Shown piece by piece: positions 16,101-29,200 of a stretch of 64,000 nucleotides of DNA. Origin of the DNA: Litoditis marina (Eukaryota; Nematoda; Chromadorea; Rhabditida; Rhabditidae); contig OZ038435.1 of NCBI GenBank assembly GCA_964036275.1, positions 1,488,001 through 1,552,000 on the forward strand, in the 5' to 3' direction. The notes beneath the pieces are model-generated. The model was given only the letters and a program-made list of their open reading frames with translations. It did no database searches and was not told the origin of the DNA. A program made the position numbers and the translations under genes. The first letter of the stretch is position 1. Each line of letters starts with the position of its first letter.

Positions 16101-18888
16101 TCGGATACCGGCTCCTGGAACTTAGAGAAGCTAAACTAATACAAATAAGTAACACTTATCTTATCAGTTTATACCCAGGACCAGCACATGAAATAGAAAC
16201 TAGAGAATACCAGACTCTACTGCAAAAACTTCTTATTCTTGTTAGAAGGGACAATTTTATGTACTGAAATATTTTAGGGGATATTTTGATTTCTAAATAC
16301 ATTGTCTTGACTTTGAATCACACAATTCAAGGAATACGCGTATGCTTATAAACCAAATATCTGACCTTGACCTCATTTACGGGCTCCTCCTTAGCGACTT
16401 CCTCCACTGGAGCTGGTTTACTCTCTTCTTCCACGACTACCGGGGCGGGACCACTCGGTTCCACTTCTACCTCGGCCTTAGCTTCTGGCTGAGCCTCTGC
16501 TACCTTCTCCACCTGAACCAAACAGAATGCGTACTACCTTTTACTATTTTCATGCAAGAGCGAAGCGGAACTTGGAACAAATGTGACCAATGGCAATGGC
16601 ATTGGCAACGCAGAAAATGAAACTCATTAAAGAAACCCCCATAAAATACCAAGCTGAACATAGATTCATAGAACATAGTTTATTTAATTGATATTCGGTC
16701 AAGAGAAGAAGCTTTCAAGTGAGAAAAGGTTCAAGTTCTACATGTCAGATTTCAGTTTGTTCTCCGACCTATCTTAACAGCTTTACAATTGCGCTTTCTA
16801 GAACATTCTGAAAAGGTCTAAGTTTTCATCATGAAACGTATTAGAAAGCGCAAATTATTACAGTGTTGTTTGTTACTGTATGAAAACACGAGAGGTGACT
16901 AGAACTATACCTCAACAGTTTTCTTCTCCACGGGTACCTCCTCCTTAACGACCTTCTCAACTACTGGCTTCGGTGCAGCCTGAAGAAATCATAATTACGA
17001 GGAACATGTAAAACACCTCTCCTCTCAGTCAAAAAAAAAAACAGAAATGGAGCTGGGAACCGAAACCTAGAGAGAGTTGAGGTATTTTATCCGACATATT
17101 GGTTCAAAACGGTACTTTTGTGAGAGTGCAGTAAGTGTACATTCCTCTTGAACAATGTAAACTTTCAACAGTAGTGGTTGGTTTTTTTCTCTCTCTACAA
17201 TAATGAAATATCATTAAAAGCTTCTAACTTACCTCCTTGACGGGTTCAGGGTGGTGAGCAGCCTTGGCGTGAGTTGTGTGAGCGTCCTTCGACTTGATAT
17301 TCATGCCGAATACATCAGTATAGAAAACCTTGAATGGGATAAATTTGTACTGATCTGCTATTTCGCCATTAAATACATTGGACATTCCCATCATTATGAC
17401 TAACTGACAATTACACAAAAACAAAAGCAACATAAACAATTCCGTTGCATTGAGCAAAAGAGAAGAAACTGCAAATTAAATTTGGTCAAGAACAACCCCT
17501 AACCGATCAACAAATACAACCTAGACAGTATTTTCGCTAGTTTACTCATGTATTGAAACAAAATGAAGGGGAGTATAGAATAACAAATACATCAAGATAG
17601 ACAAAATTGAGGAAAAAATACAAAACTTACCACTGCTAAGCAAGTGAGAGCTACGAAAACACCGGCTCCAGCGTAGGACGCAAAGTCATCGGGTCCTGGC
17701 TTGTATGGCTCTGCGGGGTACATGCTCGGAACCTGCACTTATTTTGGGTTTGAAATAACAGATACAATCCAGACACATATACCGGTAAAGTTCGAATAAT
17801 CTCCAAAAGAAAACCCGTTTTTTCTACTTGAATTCAAATCGAACAGGAAAAAATTACAATTTCATTCTTGAAACAGAGGCTAAACAGGAGGAATACCTCA
17901 ACTTCTCTATCCAGCATTTTGAATAACGTATGCGTACGCGTTATGCGGGGCGATACTATTGAGCTTAATCAACTAACCACAAATACTTCTGTCAATATAG
18001 AGAAAACGAAAGATTTAACCATCCCTTCTCTAGTAAATATTAAAAAAAACGAAATGTATTTCTCAAAAGTATGAGAACGACTCACCTTACTGCTGGACTC
18101 GAACCATCCTTTTGCGGGAGCGGCCGGTCGTGGAATATAGACAGGAGTCGGCTCTGCAAAAACGGAGACTTGAGAACAAATTATCACAAAACAACTACCA
18201 AATATCAAAAAGCCCGCTGAGTATTATTGTGCGTGTTTCGGGAAAACTCAAAAAAAAAATTAGGCAACACCAATTAACAAGAAGCTCATAACACTTAGTT
18301 ATCGGTATTGCTATGCGAAAATAGCAAAACCGTAGTGAAAATGCTAATACGCAACAGCACGGACCACTGAACTCTATTCCTATAAACTGAACTGAAGTAC
18401 ACCTTTCTGACTGTTCTAGAAACGTGTACGTGTACATCATATAGGATCTGGCGAATTAAAACGATTGCAGCATTTTGGACGATACCAAGAGTTATATTTT
18501 TCGTATTGAAACATTGCATTTTGTTCTGGTGTTCTAGAACAGCAAAGAAGGTGATTTATATATATTTTTTAAATGGACAGGTACTATATGAGCATGTATG
18601 GGCACGATATTTAATACAAAAAAAAACAGAACAAACAGCTGTTCACTTGAAGGTTAACCAACAAAGTGGAAAATAGTAGTGTACAGATTTCTGACCGTTC
18701 TAGAAACGTGTAAATATATGAGCACGATATATAATACAAAAAAAAACAGAACAAACAGTTGCTAATAAGAGAGCTTACTAACCATGGTGATCTCCATGAC
18801 CAGATGACAAGGCTGTCGAAGTGCTCAAAGTCCGCGTGGGCAATCGGACCAATCTTTTGACGGGAGACGCAATCAAACGGAGCAGCAT
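7166..18888 (-). CDS. AIFM1: Apoptosis-inducing factor, mitochondrial FAD/NADH oxidoreductase
   Basis: AIF is an inner-membrane-anchored flavoprotein of the intermembrane space that supports respiratory-chain assembly and cell death. Minus-strand exons: 18888-18783, 18153-18086, 17732-17631, 17328-17233, 16979-16911, 16512-16372, 16114-16022, 15607-15572, 12660-12559, 12246-12106, 11782-11626, 11327-11251, 11003-10872, 10660-10553, 10306-10265, 10068-9970, 9756-9654, 9200-9113, 8928-8826, 8019-7957 and 7318-7166. They close to 692 codons. Residues 1-35 are an Arg/Ser-rich presequence, about 77-96 a membrane segment, and about 110-237 a Glu/Pro/Val/Ala linker. The FAD Rossmann motif is [13 protein letters not shown], followed by [10 protein letters not shown]. 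The NADH motif is [24 protein letters not shown] and [11 protein letters not shown] lie further on. The join from the linker exons to residue 238 is inferred. It uses a weak donor (AAG then GTGGAT) at 15572; without it the linker ends at a stop (15560-15562). Confidence 0.88.
7341..7630. mobile_element. Cluster of family-A MITEs
   Basis: A left half at 7341-7360, a copy at 7441-7509 and a copy at 7553-7630, in the last AIFM1 intron. Confidence 0.75.
9371..9528. mobile_element. Enlarged family-A MITE in an AIFM1 intron
   Basis: Family ends (TTTTAGTTTGATCC and GAATCAAACTACAA) are about 150 bp apart, with an inner ATCAAAC word, suggesting nested or rearranged copies. Confidence 0.6.
11405..11620. 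repeat. CT-rich low-complexity tract in an AIFM1 intron
   Basis: Pyrimidine-rich stretch with a repeated block (GTTATTTCCTTACCCTCTTT-like) in the intron just downstream, in the gene's direction, of the 11782-11626 exon. It creates overlapping open frames with no coding character. Confidence 0.75.
12813..14874. mobile_element. 2.06 kb inverted-repeat DNA transposon with 8-bp target duplication (hAT-like, non-autonomous)
   Basis: The ends are inverted repeats of about 110 bp starting GGGACCTACTAATTACCGC and containing repeated TACCGCACC words. The sequence GTAACATC directly flanks both sides (12805-12812 and 14875-14882). Eight-base target duplications are typical of the hAT superfamily. The interior has many short CTACTAG-like repeats, a tRNA-like segment and no transposase I recognise. 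It sits in the AIFM1 intron between linker and FAD-domain exons. Confidence 0.8.
13479..13548 (-). tRNA. tRNA-like sequence with intact pol III boxes, probably tRNA-derived remnant
   Basis: On the minus strand an A box (TGGCGCAGTGG) and a B box (GGTTCGAGTCC) match consensus exactly. The anticodon arm CTCGC-TTCAGAA-GCGAG is perfect and would give anticodon CAG. The acceptor stem has one mismatch and the T stem only three of five pairs. There is no long variable arm as a Leu tRNA should have. It lies inside the 2.06 kb transposon, so a tRNA-derived fragment is likelier than a working gene. Confidence 0.5.
15560..15607 (-). other. AIFM1: AIFM1 exon 8 with in-frame stop if its internal donor is not used
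   Basis: The exon reads [12 protein letters not shown], then either splices at GTGGAT to the FAD-domain exon 2.9 kb away or continues VDS and stops. The stop form would be a membrane-anchored protein of about 240 residues with no oxidoreductase domain. Confidence 0.5.
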
Positions 18889-19972
18889 AGTGTTCAACTG
18901 TAGTTGACGGTGGTGAATATACTCTTCTATTGAGGCCCGCGGGCAGTCGCTCTCTAAAAATAAACGACAATCATAACTAATACACGAAAACACCAAACTT
19001 GCAACGAATTGAAAAAGAGGGCAAATGGATGCATGCAAATGATGCGAAAGGCAACAAACACATATGCAGTGTAAACATAGAAAAACGGTCATTCAATCTC
19101 AAGAGTCAAGGTCAAACCCCCACGTAAGCAACAACTCAAGATTGCTTCCACAGAAAGAAACACAAGTAATTTTTAATTAGATACAAATACCCGCTAGGCT
19201 TGAAATAAAATCAAACGGGATCGGAATTGACAAAGTTTAGGCGCCAATTTCGATTTCGCATTTGATCTTCGGGTGAACAGGCGGCGCACTAATCGGTTTG
19301 CCATGCCGGCGGCCAGCTATCTCTGCGTGATAAAGTGTGCACAAATCGGCGCCAGATAGCAAACTAGAACAAACGACAACCACTTGACGCCTGTAATCTA
19401 TATTTTTCTGTTGCAACAAGTCGAATGTAGCAAGCAGAAACAAATACAAAACAGGAAATAAAGCTCAATGAACAGTACTCTGATGCCTGAGAATAAACGA
19501 AATAATTATCAAATATTTGGGTAAAATTGAACACCTCAAACAGAATAATAGAACAGAAACGATAATACATAGATTTTATATTCAATAATTTAAAAAAGAT
19601 GAATAGCACAATCAAACATTTAACATAGTAAAATCACATTTGAAAAAAAAAACCTTTCCCTCCTAACAGTCTTAACGGGTATAACTCTTACTCTTACATT
19701 GCCATTAATCGGGAAGAAAACAAACACAAAAACATAATGTACGCGCGAAGATACTAAATACTTCAAAGTCATAACTATTACATCAATTCGTAGGACAAGC
19801 AGAGGACCCCAAAAATTAAAAAAAAGACCCGTACCAGCTAATGATGATTCATATACCCAAACCAGGTAGTGTACCAGTCTTTGATGTCAAACCCTTTCTT
19901 ATTACGTAGTTAGAAAAAACATTCCTTCGAATATCAACAGTACCATACTTCCATGCACTATTCTGCACCATT
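18889..19972. other. AIFM1 5' region and INTS15-like 3' region
   Basis: No coding sequence is seen. The AIFM1 transcription start should lie here. A GGCGCCAA word (19221-19228) and a GC-richer patch at about 19240-19350 are the only promoter-like signs. The rest is AT-rich. Confidence 0.5.
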
Positions 19973-22720
19973 TCACTTGGCCTTGGCGGCAGCCGACTGA
20001 GCTCGATCTAGTATATCCTTGTAGGTGGCAGGAATTGTGAGTGCAGCGAGACGCTGAAATGAAGCTTGATCAGTACTCCATATAAGTTTTGCATTCTTTC
20101 GCAACAACCATTTAGCACGAGCATTTCGAAATGAATTATTCTATTCTATTCTAAAAAGTTATGTATATGTGTAAGGTGTTCATTTAGATTATTATTTTAA
20201 CATTCAACTTAATGCATTTTCTAACGATATGTAATTTACTACTTTCACTAACTTTTTGTTGTAACTTCCAAGATGGGGCAGATGTGGCGTTTAGTGTGCA
20301 CATAATATCACACCGTTTGCGTGTCCACGGCATAGAGTTGGACAGAAGTAGGTCTGAAAATGAAAATAAGTTGTTGAATTGGGAAATGTGAGTTACCAAG
20401 TTCCCATAGCTAGTTATTCTCAAGATGGCGGGATAGCAAAAGAAAAGCAACGAAAACACTTTTCACGTTTAATAAAATCCGTCATAGTAACAATGGTTAC
20501 TGAAACATGATCTCGAGAATGCCACATAGAAACACCGCAAAAACAAAGCAAACCCAAATGTCACGGCTCATACCTAGATTCAAATCGAAGTCCTTGACTT
20601 TGGTGTGCCATCGCTGAGTCAAGAGAATGAGACCAGTAGTCAATGACACGAGGGTGGGACTATCATCACTATCAGACGACACTAAGACATATTCCAGCAA
20701 CTTTGGAAAAATCTAGAAATACAATAAAAAAAAGTCCGTGACTAGGTGATATTTACTGAAAAGCTACATAAATTATTAACATTTCTTTAACATTTAACAA
20801 ACATAAATAGTATTCGAGCAGAGCTCCAAATCTGAAAGTATACGAGACGTGATAATAGAAAACATACATGTGAAGCGAACTCTTCTGCCAAATGTGGCGA
20901 ATCCCTGAACTGATTCAGAACATAACCAGTGTTCCTCGTCAGATAGCTGCTCAATACAGCAGCGAGAGAGTCGTTCATCGGAGAATAACGAGGTGCATAG
21001 GTGAGAAAGAATACAGTAAACTCCGGACAAGTCACCTCGAGCGGTAGCAAGTATTCATACTGAAAACAGTAAGAAGTCAAAGTAGTAATAGTAACTCAAC
21101 GGTACATGAGAATGAGGTATGAATAGAAAACCTCCGAGACCCAAACCCAAGAGGTTGCATTACGATCCAACTAACACGTCTACCTCTACGAATAATAGCA
21201 TATAGGGTAAGGTGGCGTCATTGCTTGAAATTTGAAATAAGACACCATAAACGATATACGAATGAAGCATGGAACTGCAAGCGTTCAAGCTAATCAGTAC
21301 TGTTCGAGAAAGATTTTCCCTGCCTTCTTCATTTTTCAATAAATATTTTTGTGGGAACTTTCGTATTTCATGGACGTAAACGTTAGCGTTAGTCAACGAT
21401 TGAAACGTTATCAGTGACTAGAAATCCGCGTTCGAATAAAAAATCGCTTACCAGGGATTTGTCTTTGATAGAATCTTGAGCAATGAAATGATCAACCAGC
21501 ATTTCCACAAGGTTCTCCGCATATGGCTTCTGATTTCCAACCTTGAAAACAGATGGTAAATACATCGAACCTCAAAATCAGACGGAGTTGGTGAACTACA
21601 AAGAAAAACGTCAGTGAGAAATCAGTTGCCCTTGCCCATCTGATAAACGTTAGAAGTTATTTAGAAGATCCTCACACCTCACTTCAAAAAGTCACCTCCA
21701 CTTAAGTTCCGAAAAGGCTATCTTCGATAAATCCAAGATATCAAATATTTCGGTTCAGGCCTCCCGTTTTGAAACTATTCTCAACTATTGATAGCTAACT
21801 AACCATTTTGAGAATTTGTTCTCCTCACCTTAGTTAGCCACTGAGAGATCTGCATGTATATTTGGAGTACTGGATATTGAAGGGCGAAGGAAGCCAGCAT
21901 GAATAATGTCTTGATTCTGTGGTCGTGTTGCACTGTTTCGCCTTCTCGACCCAGAAAAATCACTTCAAAGTATGCGTACTTGTTAGGGTCGTCGGATTTC
22001 TCCTGGAAACAAACATTATCCCGCTTTGATGACCTGAAAGACCGTTATCTAGTAGCCTCAACTCGAAACGAAGTGGAAAATTCGAATGATGAAACCGATT
22101 AAGAGGCAGCCAACCGAACCTCCGTTCGAATAACAAAAATTACTAACCGAGAAGAACTGAGCGAGTAAGTGGACAAGATGAAACTGTTGCACTGCAGTCA
22201 GTCTAGTTGTCCTCCTATCATGTGTTAAGCAGAAAATATCGTTGTCGATCAGCGATTGCCACTCAGCCAATTGCCCAATTATGGTCCGGTTACGGTTGTG
22301 TCCGGAAAGACGTACATGACGGGATACCTAAAACTAAACGCTGAAAAATATAAGAGAACGTACCTATATAGTCGTGGCTGTAAACAATCAGCCAACAGTC
22401 AGTATAAATTCACCAAACATGTTGAACATGATAGACACATCAGACAGCAACGATTACGTCTTGAACTTAATGATTGAACCCAGTTTACAACTTATCTTGA
22501 TGATTTAAAAGTTTCGCACGTGAATGATATAGGTGTATTATGTAACTTTCTGCATTATATAACTAATATCATACTAAAACTGTATGGATTCATGGATTCC
22601 CATTCCAACCTGATTAAGCGCTTCTAGAGCGCATTGCGGAAATTGTAAAGTGGTGGTCGTGGGAACAGGATGTGCGTGTCCAGCACCTCCATGAGACGGT
22701 CCACCCCCTCGTGGTCGCAT
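19973..22720 (-). CDS. INTS15: Probable Integrator complex subunit 15 (C7orf26 family), divergent
   Basis: INTS15 is a helical subunit of Integrator, which cleaves nascent RNAs at RNA polymerase II. Minus-strand exons: 22720-22610, 22327-22148, 22002-21829, 21541-21452, 21059-20868, 20712-20574, 20353-20253 and 20053-19973. They close to 355 codons. From memory, the order of conserved stretches follows human INTS15: RLTAVQQFHLVHLLAQFFSE against its RLNSLQELQLLEIM..YFQE; then PVLQIYMQISQWL, YAENLVEMLVDHF, PEFTVFFLTYAPRYS and SLTTGLILLTQRW. The human protein is about 450 residues, so this model is shorter at both ends. The N-terminus is a Gly/His/Pro-rich stretch unlike the human one. The start is the first ATG after an acceptor at 22727, so a non-coding exon probably lies upstream. 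The assignment rests on recalled sequence and could be wrong; the exon structure itself is solid. Confidence 0.6.
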
Positions 22721-22727
22721 TCCGGTT

Positions 22728-23289
22728 CTGAAAATTGAAGAAGATTTGAAACTCATAAACTGCTTGGAAGTCCATTTTTTTCAGTTTTCCTATTTTTGCT
22801 CATAGAAAAAGCGTGAAAGCAACATATCGGGCACCGTGACAAGTTCTAAATGATCTATCTCTATGTCTACTAGGAAAACTAGGAAAAACATAACGAAAAA
22901 TAATAAAAGTAGAGTACTTTTAATTGCAAATTTTCAAAATTTACATCGGGGTGAAAATATTTATTAACAACGGCGGCCACTGATGACGCCGAACATACCC
23001 CTTTTTATCCGTCAAAACGGTGGTCGTTGGAATATAATAATTCACGCCCGCGAATTTTAAAATCTCTAATTTCTGATTTGGTCGTTTTTTTCATTGTTCT
23101 TTTTTGATAAATCATAATCAAAACATTAAAAAGTTGTAACTTTTTTGTTTCAAGTCGGGGGAAGGTTTACTCAGCTGTGCCATTTGTGGTGCGCCCTTAA
23201 CTCTAAAATTTAGCTTTTTCCTGTCGTATTGTTTAATTCCTTTGTTCCAATCAACTCAGCATTTTTTCCCATGGAAGTATTTGCAGTTC
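22728..23289. promoter_or_regulatory. Shared 5' region of head-to-head INTS15-like and INO80E genes
   Basis: The two start codons point away from each other and lie 569 bp apart. Each is preceded by a splice acceptor on its own strand (22728-22730 and 23284-23286). Both transcripts therefore start further out, with first exons that may overlap in this interval. No TATA box or other core motif stands out. Confidence 0.4.
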
Positions 23290-26200
23290 ATGTCGGACCC
23301 GGAGCCTTCTAGGCTTCCTGCTCCGAATTTAGGAAGTGTGGGAATGCATCCCATGTCTCTTCCTCCTCTCACCTTACCTCCAATCAAAACGGACCAATTG
23401 GGTCTCTCGCCACTAGGAATGTCTTCGTACCCTTCGCCTGGAATACATGTAATTTTTATTTCTATTTCACAGTTGTCCCGTCATTACAAAATACTATTGT
23501 TAGTTCTTGCAGTTCGTAATCACCAAAATTGTATTGTCAGTATTTGCTAGTGTCGTTACTATTTAAAAATGAGCGTTTATTTAGTTCAAACTTGTATCAA
23601 CTGATTGAAATCTTCACGAACGGATTGTTCACGAAACCTGTACCTGGTTTATTGAAGAAAAAAAATATTTTGGTCTTGACTTGAAGTTTAAGATTAGAAA
23701 ACTCCCCATCCCACCCATGTGAATTGTACTCCGCTAAGCTTTCGCATTATTTTGGAGCGTTCCAGCTAACGTATGGGTAAAAACCGACGTGTGGCAAGTT
23801 AATAGCTCGACAGTTTTTACCAATTGCGAAATCTTCCTAGTTTTGTTTTAGATTGTTTCTGTCTTTCAGTCATCCATGGCCTCTCCACACATGTCAGGCA
23901 ATGCGCCTTCGCCCTCCAATCATTTGAGCAGTTTCAATCATGGACCCGATTCACCTCAGCAAGGTTGGTGAAATCTATATATGAATACTTTATCTCGAAT
24001 GTGAAAGTTATAGTAACAAGGAATGGGGAAAAGATGATAACAAAATCAGAGAGAAGATAGGAGTATGAGTTTTAGGAGAATAGATCGAGGATGAGATGAA
24101 AAAGGAAATCGTAATTGAACAGTTTCCAGCGATGTAGTACAGATGCTATTCCCTATACTTGAACTACCGGGAACCAGAAGTTCACTATGTCAATAAATTC
24201 ACCAGTTGATCAATCCAAATATTATGTTTTCTATTAATAATAAATACATATTCTCCTTTATACAACCTGAGAGCGTTGATGGCTTGTGGAGTAGCATGAT
24301 AGTACAATTTTGACGTGCTATGCGTTTATACTACGGAATCAAGTCTAACGTGATTTTTTACCCTACAGAAATTTATATGATAAGTGCGATGCTTCGATGA
24401 CCCGTATTTACGGAGTTCCAATCGAACCTGACATTTTCGAGTAATGTTTGCACCCGTCACTTATGAGATTGAAAATTCATAAAAAAAACTGTTATCAGAA
24501 GAGTTGTATTCATGCCCCACCAATGTCCGAGTAGCCTCAAAAATTCGAAAAAAACTAACTGTTTTTAGCCTGAAACGTTTGTTTATTTATTATGAACTAA
24601 TTAATTTTCCGGTGTTTAAATCTAAAAACCCGTACTAATTTCTTGAATTTCAGCATATGGTTCCCCGCAACCGCAGCAGCTCCAACACCCTACGACTGCG
24701 GCTCTTCTGCACAAGAAAAGAGCCAATCCGAATCAGGGCGCAGGTCCGGCCACACTAAATGCGCTCCATCAGCATTTGGTGTCTGGTCGGCAGAACAATT
24801 CTGCCAGTCATCATCAGGCGAACAACTTTGTCGACCCAAGACAGATTAAAAGTAAGTTTCCAAGTTTTACCCTCTTTTATTCCCGGTCATTTAGTATTTT
24901 ATTATCGAACTTGGGTGAATGTCTCTTTGGATTTGGCTTGTGGTATCTAGCGCGGCCATCTTTCTCTTCAACTTTTCCTATATCAAATCAGTCTCCGTGT
25001 TCTTTGTTTTTATATTTGTTAGTACTACATAGTAATGATATTCTAATTTTTAGGTGTTCCTGGATCACCCAACCCGAATTCTAATCCGGCCACTCCACTA
25101 TCTCTGCCAGTTGTAAGTTTTCAAAATATATTTTTTCAAGTTTCGAAAATGTTGTTTTCTCAAACGCGTAATTTGCCATAGTTTAATCAGCAGCATTAAT
25201 AGTGAAAGTCACAGTGAGAATGATGAATGAATAAGAAAAAAAATTGCTGCAAATTTTTTATTCTCTGATTCTCTTCCTTCATCACGTGTTTTGATACTTC
25301 TCTTGTTACTTATGAGGTGTTGAAATTTTCGTTCTGGGGATAAATATCCTGATTATGAACACTTTTTGCTCGAAGTTGGTTCAAGTGTGTTCGTTGAAAG
25401 AATTTAATAATGGGTCGGCCTACCTCATTCATCAATTTTCAGATGCGACACAACAGCTTGGATATGGTCTGTTCTCCGAGTTCTAGCATGGGGCATTCAC
25501 CGGCGTCCTATTCGAACAAGTCGTCCCCATGTCAGTCACCAATGCCAAACGGACACGCAGGCAGCAGTGGAGTGTCGGTACAGGCCGACAAAAACAAGAG
25601 CTATGTAAGTCTTTATCTTGTATACTTGTATTTCATTCTTTTATGACATTGTAAGTGTTGACGTCCTAATCAAGTTCAAATAGAGTTTTGTCTCATTTTA
25701 CACGTCGACGCTGGTTTTTGGTCGTTCCTAGTTAACATCTTGCATGATTTCCTTTCGTTTTGTTTTGAGAAAGTGGCAAGGAGGGGCTATTTTTCTGCTT
25801 AGTTTTATGTTAGTTTTTTATTGGTCCAGAACCTACAGTTAGAAAATGAATGATTCTAAACAATTTTTAAAGCATACCATTTTTTATTTTTTCAGTCAAA
25901 TTTCGGCGTGAGTCAGCAGCAGCAATCTGGCGCATTTCCCCAATCCGAGCACTGCATGATGATGCCTCCTGGGCGACAGCCACCACCCTACCAGAATCAG
26001 CCAATTATGTCAACTGTGCAAAATAATAGGAATAATGGCTACCAGATCAGAAAAGGTGAATTTTTCTCTGCAGTTACGTACTTATCTTGATATGTGATGT
26101 CTCGTTTTTTGATCAGACGTTGAACAAGAAATGAGTCCATGTATCGTTCACGCATGTGTATAAAGACGACATTCACGACTTTAATTGAGTGGCAAGTTTT

Positions 26201-29200
26201 TGTTTGCGTTACACTTCCTGAAGATTTCTGTTTTTTTCTGTATTTCACTATTCATGATTTGTATGTTTTGTATGCTTCTAAAGTAGAAAATTTAGTGTCT
26301 TTTTCTCTGAGGATTTGTCATAAATGCTGATCGGTTAGTTTAACGCGTGTTTTTCCACATTACACCAAGTGACCAAACCAAGTTTCAAGATTCGATGCCG
26401 TCGACGTCGTCTAATATTGGCCCCGGATTCACAGATCCAAACGGGGTACCGTATTCGGCTCATGAATCTGTACCCTCTTCCTCTGGGGCTGCCGATTCAC
26501 ACATGCAGTACAATAGGGGAAGGACCGCGGGAGATAATCATCAGGTTGGTATTGCTTGTAAAGGTTTCATTCATAGGTAAAATAGTTCTATGTCACTGTA
26601 AATGGAACAAATGAACGTGCGCAACCATAAGAATAGGCATGATACTCTTGTAAAAGTGATTCGTTCTCTCGTATATCGCGTTTCAAACTGTTTTCTCTTC
26701 TAAATTCTAAAATGAGCGTGAGTTCCTGAATAGGGCCAAGTATGAGCATGGGTCAGCGCCATTGTGACAGGAGTATTTTACCTAACCTATGGTTTCATAT
26801 TTTTGCGTTTTGCCATCAGTTCTTCCATAGGCTTTTGATTTTTCCCGTACAAAACTCCGAAACATCGGTGACAAATTCGGCACCAGAACCTAAATATCAG
26901 CTCGTGCAGTGAGTTTACGGACTTCTGGCTTGTCTACTGGGAAGCGGCTGCTTAGTTGTAGTTCAAAGTTGCGCTACAGCTTAATTTAGCATAAAGCAGT
27001 GTTTTTGTTATTACATTTCTGTTATTTGCAGCTTTCGTCAAATTCTGTTCCTGCTCAACATTCCTCACAGGCCATTGTACAGCATTTGCCGCTTAGGGGC
27101 GCAACTTCCTCATCAATGAGTGCACCATCGTCCTCCCAGGTGAGGGAATGAGTATTTATCGGCTATTTTTTAATTTTATAAACACAAAAAAGTATTAGTA
27201 ATTTCCAAATACCTTCCAAAAGTCTGTGTTTTGAAAATTTATCAATGATTTTCAGAGTTCGATGCAATGTAGTTCGCAAGCCATGATACAACATCACCCC
27301 CTTCCTCCCGTTAATCAAGGTATGTTTGAATTCACAAAACAAGTTCTGATCGAAATAGGTTATCCGGTTGTTTGTTAGGGTAGTACTCACAACATAATCT
27401 GCTTATGATCGGGAAAAATGTACAATCACCCCCCTCGTGGTACTATTACCCCCCCCCCCCCCCCCCCCCCCCATCTAATTGAAATCCCAGAAAAGTCGCG
27501 CGAAGCTGGGGGGTAATTGGTAAATGGGTGGGGGTACATTGTACATCTTCGACAATGAACAATCACCCCCCACAGTACAAAATGGGGGGGGGTGATAGTA
27601 TAGTACATACCCGGAACTGATGAACAATCACCCCCCACTCAACCCAAGCCTGCAGTAATTAAGCATGGTGTATAATCGCCCCCCAAAGGTGGGGGGGGGG
27701 GGGGGGGGCGATTGTAGTACGGGCCCTTTTCAACCCATTTTCGACCAGGGTGGGGGGCAAATGTAAACTACTCCCCTTATGATCTTGATCATTTCTCGTG
27801 TTCTGAATTTCCGACCATTCGTTTGATGTGATTTCAGTTCAACTACCTCCGAACCAGTTTCAACAGTACTACGATCCGGGACCGCCTGGTCCCTCTACGA
27901 TGTCACAGGGTCATGAAGTACACTTTCGTCAGCCTCATCATCAGCAAATGGAACCGTTGCAACAGGTAATTCTTTCTCAAACACCTCATTTCAATCGGAA
28001 ATTCGGAATTGATAGCTGATTCACATTTCATTCCTGGAGTCTATGAGGCATCCTGCCACGGAAGATTTCAGCATGTACCGTGTAGTCAGGCTTTCTAAAA
28101 ATATTTCCTATTTTGGTCGCTCGAACCTCGAAGAGCTACATTCTCATATAAAATCAGTGTGTCACGGATTCTTTTGTAATCCTTGATGAGTCTATTTTGA
28201 TCTGACCGTGTGGTTCTTCCCATGTAAAGTCGACATACACCAGTAGGTTCGACTATTTTTTAATTTAATGTTTAACCACAGAAAAAAGACAAACATCTCT
28301 CGTTTTTGGGGGAAGGTATTCCGGTTTTCACTATGGGAGTCGATTTCAGAATGCGGTTCCGGCGCATGGTCATTTGCTGCAGCAGCGTTTGATGCAGGCT
28401 CCAGGCCCTTCGCAACCACAGACAGCTCCTCCTCCGAGCAACGAGCAGATTGGAATAACCTCATCCCAACTCACTCAGCAACAAATACGACAGGTATTAC
28501 AGTCGATCCACTACTATTGGCCACTAGCTAGTAACCATGTCGATGGAAAATTTTGATTTCTACAATTTGTTGGGAAACTGACTGTTCTTTTAGAATAGAA
28601 TGTCCATAAAGTGTGTTCCTTTCATTGGTTTTAAAAATAAACTGCTAAACTGTTTCAGATTTTGGCGCAGCGGGCGATAAACGCCCAAGCACAAGCTAGT
28701 GGATCGGCTCCCAGCCCGGCCTTGCAACAGGTATGTCACAGAACAGTATACTTTTACAACTATTCTCGTTTAAGCTTCCCTTTCCCTGTCACTTCTGCAA
28801 AGTAGTTTCGTGATATCTAGGCGGTTTTGCCCATACATTCTCCGTTTACGGACAACTCGTCCCCGCGTCGCGTGCGACAACTCGTCCCCGGTTATAGTTT
28901 ATGCTAAAGACTGTATACAACCTCAGAGATAGGAAACAATAAAAAACACGAACGATAAATCACATTTTGCTACAATTATCACAATTTTCATGAACTTTTT
29001 GCTTTCTCTCCAATAGATGACGACTAAATTAATTTGTCGAATGTATTTATGGTTAATATGTATTCAGTGATAAACTTTACAAAATTTGATTTAGCTTTGA
29101 AACCTAGTTTTTAGCTACTTTTGTGATAAAACATTGGGGACGAGTTGTCGCATGAAGGGGGACGAGTTGTCGCACACGCGACGCGCGGGGAGAGTTGTCG

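Noticed and set aside
21160..21416. Additional exon of the INTS15-like gene
   Set aside because: An open frame exists with a weak acceptor, but no suitable donor follows. The flanking exons (21541-21452 and 21059-20868) join in phase without it.
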